Shown here: positions 57,470-64,000 of the stretch, piece after piece
Numbering within the stretch: the stretch's first letter is position 1
Layout: each line of letters begins with the position of its first letter
NCBI RefSeq assembly: GCF_963678635.1
Contig: NC_087071.1
Coordinates: 19,531,613 to 19,595,612 of the forward strand
Length of the DNA stretch: 64,000 nucleotides
Source of the DNA: Symsagittifera roscoffensis
Taxonomy: Eukaryota; Xenacoelomorpha; Acoela; Convolutidae
Direction: 5' to 3'
Translations under genes and position numbers: made by a program
Notes under the pieces: generated by a model
Seen by the model: the letters and a program-made list of their open reading frames with translations, nothing else
The model's database searches: none
Told to the model about the DNA's origin: nothing

Positions 57470-57681
57470 GGTTCTCGACTTGAGAAAAGACTTTGTAAGT
57501 CGCGCCAGATACCGTTTTCAGACTGGATTTTGCAGTCGCGCAGCGTGCTTAAGTCGCGCCGTCAGTCTTTTCTTAAGTCGCGTCGTCAGTCTTTTCGCGA
57601 CTTAAGAAAAGATTAAAGCGGCGCGACTTAAGGTAAAACCGACGACGCGACTTAAGAAAAGACTGATGCGGCGTGACTTAA
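57470..57681. repeat. CTTAAGTCGCG foldback repeat, left arm
   Basis: Units of about 20 bases. First cttaagtcgcgccgtcagtctttt (57548-57597) appears in plus orientation. It then flips at cttttcgcgacttaagaaaag to gcgcgacttaagaaaagac units, which would fold on the earlier ones. Confidence 0.8.
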
Positions 57682-58414
57682 GAAAAGACTTAAGCGGCGC
57701 GACTTAAGAAAAGACAGAAGCGGCTCGACTTAAGAAAATACCTTAAAGGCGCGACTTAAGAAAAGACAGAAGCGGCGCGACTTAAAAAAAGACCGACGCC
57801 GCGACTTAAGAAAAAACTTAAGCGGAGCGACTTAAGATAAGACGGACGGCGCGACTTAGGAAAATGCTTTTGGTGTTTTGCTCAGTCGCGCATGTCTCGG
57901 CGGTTTATTCTCAGTCACGCAGGTCTGAAATTGAAAGTTTTCGATCGCGCCGGTCGTGCCGGTCGCGCCATTACCTTAGGTTGTGCCGGTTCCGACGGTG
58001 TTTTGAGTCGCGCTGGTCGCGGTGGTTTTTTTTCAGTCGCGCCGGTCTTCAATTGCCAAGTTTCGGTCGCGCCGGTCTGGAATTGCCAATATAAAGTCGC
58101 GCCGGTGTGGAACTGCCAAATTTGAGTCGCGCTCGTTTTTTCTTAAGTCGCGGATGTCGACCCGGGTAGCTGGTTGCTGTGCAATTAACAGAAACAAAAG
58201 ACTCTATCACCTGTCTGTCGTACTTGGCTGAAATTCATACCGCCGATGCCAATTTTTCTGATGCCAAAAGAAAAACATTTGAACTATTTGCCTAACTTTG
58301 ATCAAAAAAATTTTTTTTTTAAATTGGAATTAAAATGAACGCTGAACAGCAAGTGAACTAAAACAACTTGAATTTAATTGTTTTTCGCAGTGGTTTATAC
58401 AGCAAAATATTTTA
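57682..58414 (+). repeat. ~734-bp tandem duplication, copy 1
   Basis: Contains gcgcgacttaagaaaagac units (to about 57860), then agtcgcgccggtctggaatt-type units (57890-58160) in the opposite sense, then about 230 bases of AT-rich sequence ending atacagcaaaatattttaag. The internal GC-rich part yields frames of about 75 codons on both strands that are by-products of the repeat. Confidence 0.95.
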
Positions 58415-59149
58415 AGAAAAGACTTAAGCGGCGCGACTTAAGAAAAGACAGAAGCGGCTCGACTTAAGAAAATACCTTAAAGGCGCGACTTAAGAAAAGA
58501 CAGAAGCGGTGCGACTTAAAAAAAGACCGACGCCGCGACTTAAGAAAAAACTTAAGCGGAGCGACTTAAGATAAGACGGACGGCGCGACTTAGGAAAATG
58601 CTTTTGGTGTTTTGCTCAGTCACGCATGTCTCGGCGGTTTATTCTCAGTCACGCAGGTCTGAAATTGAAAGTTTTCGATCGCGCCGGTCGTGCCGGTCGC
58701 GCCATTACCTTAGGTTGTGCCGGTTCCGACGGTGTTTTGAGTCGCGCTGGTCGCGGTGGTTTTTTTTCAGTCGCGCCGGTCTTCAATTGCCAAGTTTCGG
58801 TCGCGCCGGTCTGGAATTGCCAATATAAAGTCGCGGCCGGTGTGGAACTGCCAAATTTGAGTCGCGCTCGTTTTTTCTTAAGTCGCGGATGTCGACCCGG
58901 GTAGCTGGTTGCTGTGCAATTAACAGAAACAAAAGACTCTATCACCTGTCTGTCGTACTTGGCTGAAATTCATACCGCCGATGCCAATTTTTCTGATGCC
59001 AAAAGAAAAACATTTGAACTATTTGCCTAACTTTGATCAAAAAAATTTTTTTTTTAAATTGGAATTAAAATGAACGCTGAACAGCAAGTGAACTAAAACA
59101 ACTTGAATTTAATTGTTTTTCGCAGTGGTTTATACAGCAAAATATTTTA
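58415..59149 (+). repeat. ~734-bp tandem duplication, copy 2
   Basis: Near-identical to copy 1 at an offset of 734-735. I saw only a few differences: cggcgcgac to cggtgcgac, cagtcgcgcatg to cagtcacgcatg, and one inserted base in gtcgcggccgg. It must be a very recent duplication or an assembly artefact. Confidence 0.95.
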
Positions 59150-60450
59150 ATTTAATTGATCCAAACATCATAATTGTGAGATGGAATCGGCAACAAAGTA
59201 TCGGGTTGACCAACACACTTTATCATAACTTCTCAACCATAACACGCTACCGTACATGGAAAATATATGACTGCCATTTTCTCCAAAAATAAGCTTTTTC
59301 AAGTTTCCTTTGATAATTCAGAAAAGAAAACTTCGAAGGGTGTTATCCGATTAAAAAAACCCACTGGTTCAGAGAGAAAAACCTCACAGATAAACTGCAT
59401 TTATAGATTTGCCATTTAAGTTTGTTTCTAAGTTCATTAGAAGTTCATTACCTAAGTATAAACCATAACATTTTGTCTGTTTAAATCCGTCAAAGAAAGT
59501 CTAATTTTTTGCTTATGGCTAAAAAGCTTCTACATCAAAAAATCCAGTTGTTGAAAATGCTGGGTTGTTGCAGTTGACATGTTCAAGTTCAATTGAAATC
59601 CTTAGGAGCTAAAACCGCAAAAAAATAAGGTATACCACATTCATTGCATCTTCAACTAACAGGGTTAGAACAGGTAAAAAAAACTTCATACACATACTTA
59701 AAAACTTGTTGCCATTCAACTCCGACTCAAATTTGAAAATATTTTATGATAATTATTTTTCCATACGATGAAGTTTGACAAGATTTTTTGCCCTAAAGAA
59801 TAATCAGTTTTTTATTTACAAGTCTTCCGGAAACATAATTTTTAAAGATTTTTTTTAAACCCAAAGAAAAAAGCATTAAGATATTTGCCATCTAAAGTGT
59901 TCATTCATTTTTTACGCAGAACTATGAGAAACAATCACTTATGTTTTCGATATGGTTGAACATACTTTTCATCAAAATGAATTGCTCTCTTTTCATACAA
60001 CTCTTTTGCACACCATTCAGGGAATCATTACGAGCCCAAACTGTGCTTTTTGTGAATTGTAAGTGAATTCCGCAACAGGCCAGAACCAAATTTGTGGCAG
60101 AATCAACAACATTGCTACTTTTTTGATCTTATTTGCTGTTTTGAGTTCAAAGAACAAATAACTGAAACACTGTAATGCCCAAAATTGCTCCAAAAACAGG
60201 CAATTGTGCGGAAACCGCGACAGTAATTGTGCAGTCCGCGACAAGTTTCGCGGAATCCGGAACAGTTTGTGGAGTTCTTGAACCAATTCTTTTGGAACTC
60301 GTGCAAGATCCGATGATAAATATGTTCTTTTTTTGATCCTTTCAAATCTTGATCCTTTTAAAGCTCAAATTAAAAATGCATGCTACGATGGTCTAAAAGC
60401 TTTTAAATCAAAAGATCAAAAAATTTAGAAACAAATCGCCAAACAATTTT
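59150..60450. other. Intergenic, with partial GCGGAATCC repeat
   Basis: No gene supported. 60055-60290 carries gaattccgcaacaggcc, aaccgcgacagtaattgtgc and cgcggaatccggaacagttt words of the GCGGAATCC family. Confidence 0.4.
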
Positions 60451-60822
60451 TTGTTGCATAGATGTGGTTTACTCAGTGTTTCTCAAATTAGCATAGATGT
60501 GGTGTACTCAAATTTTTCTACAGTTGTTCAGGTGTCGAATACATTGGTTAGAGATCGTTCAACAGTAGTTCAATTCCTGAAAGAAACAAAAAGTGAGTCT
60601 CTCAATGAAATTTCCCATGCAGAGCCAAACAAAACTTCAAACATGTTAGAAGATGACAATTTTCAAATATATTATAAGACAATTTGCGAAAATATGATTT
60701 TTAATTTTCTGCATGAATTACAAAGTCACGACAAAGAATTTACAAACTTAGATTGCATTGAGTGTTTTCAACTTTGTCATCAGATAGTTACAACAAACAC
60801 AGACTTGTTTCGTTCCAACTAA
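60451..60822 (+). other. Unidentified open frame upstream of LINE relic
   Basis: 123 codons to TAA. The second half has plausible protein character (NLDCIECFQLCHQIVTTNTD, with three Cys). No family recognised. The listed 5' end is TTG rather than ATG. It could be a 5' part of the LINE relic downstream on the same strand or an independent small gene. Confidence 0.3.
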
Positions 60823-61329
60823 AACAAGAGACAAACGAAAGAAAAAAACTTGAATAGATAATAAAACCAAAATTATGGCTGGCAAAAAAAAAAGATCAAG
60901 CAAAGATTCGTTTAGGAAGTGACGATCATAAAACGAAATTAGCAAAAACTAGAAACTCATTACAAAAATAGATAGGCAAGAAACAAAAACAGTTTAACCA
61001 AAACTAATTTCAAACTAATGTTAAACATAGCCCAAGAGCTGTTTTTAAAATTTTTGGATAAAAATTGGGAGAAATTAAAAAATCTGCTAGCGTAAGCCAA
61101 AAAATAAATCGGAAATTTCAATCAGTTTTTTGCTAATATAGGACATCAATTGGCTGAGAAAAATAGATAATCTAAAAAATTTCATCAAAAGCGATTTCTT
61201 AATAGTTTTTGTCTCATAAAAACAAGCAAAAAATAAAATCTCTTTGTTTTTTCCGTATCTTTCTTACAAAAAACAACTGTGGTTTTTGTGTTTAAAATTA
61301 TTTGTCATAAATGGAAATAAAAAACCACT

Positions 61330-62640
61330 GGAATTATTAGACAAATTTTTAGAAATTTTTTTTTTCCAGACTGTCTTAAAATAGAAATAGTAAAATCAAA
61401 AACTGGAACAAAAAAATCCTGATATTTATAGGCCAAAATCTCTTCTACCAGTTTTTGCCAGTTCACCGAAAAGATTGAAATGGAAAAGAAAAAAAAGAAT
61501 GGCAAAATTAGTAACCAAATTTTTAGAAAAAAGATTTTCCAGGTTGTCTTAAAATAGACATAGTAAAACCAATTCACAAAAATAGAACAAAAAAGATTCA
61601 GATAAGTATAGGCCAATATCTCTTTTTACCAGTTTTTAGCAAAATTTTTGAAAAGTTATTCCATAAACGCATTATTGTATTCTTAGATTATTATGGCGGT
61701 TTGACTAGAAACCAATTTCGGTTCAGCGCTAAATTGACTGAAGTGGAGGTTTTAGTAAGTTTCATGGAAGAAATCCGAAATGATTGAGAATTGAACCCCA
61801 ATTAAACAATTGCAACTTTCATAGATCTCAAAAAAGCGTTTGACATGATACATTTCTACAAAAGTTGAAAACTACGAGGTCCCAGACAGGCGTTGTTGAA
61901 ATCAAATTTGACAAGAAGATCACAAGTAGTCAAAATAGGTTCCAAAAAGTCGAAAATGAAGAATATTCACCGTGTATTTCCACAGGGATCAGTCCTCAGG
62001 CCACTACTGTTCTTTTAAAATGATAAACGACTTGCCAACGATTACAAACTGAATGAACACTTATTTATACGATGATAATAAAGCAAGGAAGCAAAACGAA
62101 CAATACGTACACCAGTACAATGGGGATTTATCAAAAATAAGAAAATTGTTGTACAAAGTCAATAAGCTAACTCTGAAACTAGAAAAACCAGAACTATAAT
62201 AAAACAAGGACAATAATCACAGGAATAGACGATATAAAACTAGGAATCGATGATGTTATAAAAAGCCTCTATAGAAAAATTTGTTCAATCACATGGACTC
62301 AAGTTTAGATTTGAAACTCCACAGTGGCTTTTTTGTCTGAAAAATTATTAATTTTTGGGGGTTGCTCTACCGATTACGTTAGGTACTAACGACAGTACAA
62401 CCAATTAAAACCTATTTCAGACATAATCTGCCAATACTGCAATATGGGGTTATAGTGTACGGCACAGCTAATGAAATATCACTACAAAAACTTGAAATGA
62501 AACAAAACTCCTGAGAATTCTAAGATTTTTAAGAAAACTGAAAATCAGTCAGTAACATTTTTAAAGAAACCAACAAGTTATGCTCAGTTAAAGAATTACA
62601 CATATACGAGATATTCGAAACTTTAAGTCAGCATTCATAG
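61330..62640 (+). pseudogene. LINE reverse transcriptase relic
   Basis: The plus strand shows non-LTR RT blocks in order across frames: KIDIVKPIHKNRTKK, then LFLPVFSKIFEKLFHKRII, GGLTRNQFRFSAKL, IATFIDLKKAFDMI (first catalytic Asp), RVFPQGSVLRPLLFF, a decayed YADD region near 62075, and NTAIWGYSVRHS near 62440 at the position of the usual LLYG-type motif. Stops and shifts are numerous. The stretch before the first block is duplicated: 61330-61460 and 61510-61640 share ttttccag-tgtcttaaaatag and ataggccaa-atctctt words. Jockey/CR1-like by motif order. Long dead. Confidence 0.75.
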
Positions 62641-62644
62641 AAGG

Positions 62645-64000
62645 ATTTAAAATCTAAATTCCTAAAAAACTCTGTTTTTGGACTTAAAGATTGAATTATT
62701 GAAGCATTAAAATTGTTTAAAAAATCAATACAATGATTAATTTTACTCGTAAACGTCCAAAAATTATAGGTGTAAGGAAAAAAACTATTCAGTTTTTTTT
62801 TCAAAACGTTTTTTTTGAAAAATTTGCTGATACAATTAAAAATCTTAATGATAGCCAACCAAAAAAATTTTTTGTCAACCATGATTTTTGCAATATATAC
62901 AACGCAAAAAAAAATTAAAAAACAATAAACGAATGGGATTGAAGGGATTGGACAAATGATAGGAATTTTTTAGTACTTCTTAAAAATCGTACTGTTTAAT
63001 TATGGCATCACCTGACTAGGCCTTTTGGGCCTTTTGATGTCCTTGCATATCAGAATTATATAAATTAGCAAATGTCTTTTCAATAATCTCTAAAATGAAA
63101 ACAATTTGTTTTTTTCATATGATTAACAAACAAAAAAAATTGGGTTTAGTAATCTTAAGCTGTCATGGAAGCCGCAATTGTAAGTGGAATCCGCAAGTTT
63201 TGACCGGAAAACGCAAATTGTTATTGGTATCCGCATAAATTTGCGGAACCCACGTTCAATTGCGGAATCCGCCTACTTGTGCAGAATCCGGAACAATTAC
63301 TTCTATTCGCTCAAGGCGGAATCCGCATCAAAACTAATGCTCCGAAAAAATGTACTTTGACCGTATTCTTACACGGAGTCCAGAGAGGTTTCTTAAGTGG
63401 AATCCCCTTGCTTTTGAAATATGTTCAAAGACTTGTCTCTGGAATCCAGTAACGTACAAATAAAAAATTGAGCGCCTATCCATTGCAGAGTTTAGCCTGG
63501 TAATGATTGATTAACAATGTTTATGTTATGAACTATATTAGAATCTTTTTTTTGTGCCTTGACTTCAACCCGGGTAGTCATTCGAAACCTCAAAGCACAA
63601 ACTAGTCAGAGCAAATTGGTCGAATTTAGTACAATTAATTTTAAAAATTTTTCGTTGTAATACAAAAATAAGAAGTTAATCAAGGCTTACGTTGATTCGT
63701 TATTACTGCTACATTGTTTGCTTTCAAACCAAAACCTCATTTGAGTCAATGACATCAAATGCATTTAAGATTGGCATTTTAATTGATAACTTGAAAGTAA
63801 TCCGTGGATAATATAATTTTTTTCTCGTACTTTTCCCAGCTGATCAGATTTTGTATAGAACAGACGCCCTGTCAGAGGGTTTTTTTTCGAACTCAACAAT
63901 CATCCCTAGAAATAGGACAGAAATATGACGTTGAGTGTCTTTATGCGCAAATCAAAACTTAAAAAAATTAATCTCGAGAGAACATTACTGAAACTCGAGA
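62645..64000. other. Intergenic, with GCGGAATCC repeat
   Basis: No gene supported. 63150-63500 is the best preserved separate copy of the GCGGAATCC repeat (aagtggaatccgcaag, gcggaatccgcctacttgtg, tgcagaatccggaacaatta). The remainder is AT-rich. Confidence 0.4.

Noticed and set aside
57864-58945. Arg/Ser- and Gly/Val-rich open frames on both strands
   Set aside because: They are by-products of GC-rich repeats, present in several frames and duplicated with the 734-bp unit.
61305-61616. Minus-strand hydrophobic 103-codon frame
   Set aside because: It is the antisense of the LINE RT relic and its internal duplication; Phe/Ile-rich because of poly-A on the plus strand.

Overview
The window is AT-rich, intron-containing, repeat-laden nuclear DNA of an invertebrate-like animal. 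The evidence is GT-AG introns, a rhodopsin-type GPCR exon, a receptor-tyrosine-kinase-like gene, and animal-style Ty3/gypsy, non-LTR, CACTA and hAT-MITE elements. I cannot place the species. There are no operons, CRISPR arrays or recognisable tRNA or rRNA genes. Unique genes are sparse and most of the window is mobile DNA in several stages of decay, often nested.

Layout. 1-5.9 kb: 3' half of a minus-strand Ty3/gypsy-like retroelement (integrase, an unidentified middle ORF, an Env-like glycoprotein remnant), cut off inside the integrase core. 6.6-11.8 kb: minus-strand receptor-tyrosine-kinase-like gene in five recognised exons, carrying stops and a frameshift. Its 3.2-kb intron holds a ~160-bp repeat array with a LINE inserted in it. 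11.9-13.5 kb: four different repeat structures, including a long hairpin. 14.0-14.6 kb: two exons of an SGNH hydrolase with all four signature residues. 15.2-18.4 kb: CACTA (En/Spm) transposase, with a Suv4-20-like SET domain upstream on the same strand; this is the most interesting assembly here. 19.7-21 kb: direct repeats and a MITE. 21.3-23.1 kb: second Ty3/gypsy pol (protease tail, RT, RNase H), ending at a 200-N assembly gap. 23.7-26.7 kb: decayed coding-like sequence. 28.3-29.3 kb: first exon of a divergent class A GPCR, the best intact coding sequence. It is followed by a hAT-type MITE with a perfect 8-bp target duplication.

30-50 kb is mostly non-coding repeats: an AATCGATTATAA-rich inverted-repeat family with two full copies (one with a nested insertion), a 53-bp minisatellite of about 16 units, more MITE copies, and a 5'-truncated non-LTR element whose C2H2-finger ORF is bracketed by a perfect 33-bp duplication. 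50-64 kb holds further dispersed repeats, a TTCGACCC minisatellite, a near-identical ~734-bp tandem duplication of GC-rich foldback-like sequence, and a decayed LINE reverse transcriptase.

Only the GPCR exon and the SGNH gene look like possibly functional host genes. The kinase looks like an unprocessed pseudogene or a badly sequenced gene. All retroelement genes seen are broken by stops or frameshifts. Function calls rest on motifs read by eye; no database search was run.
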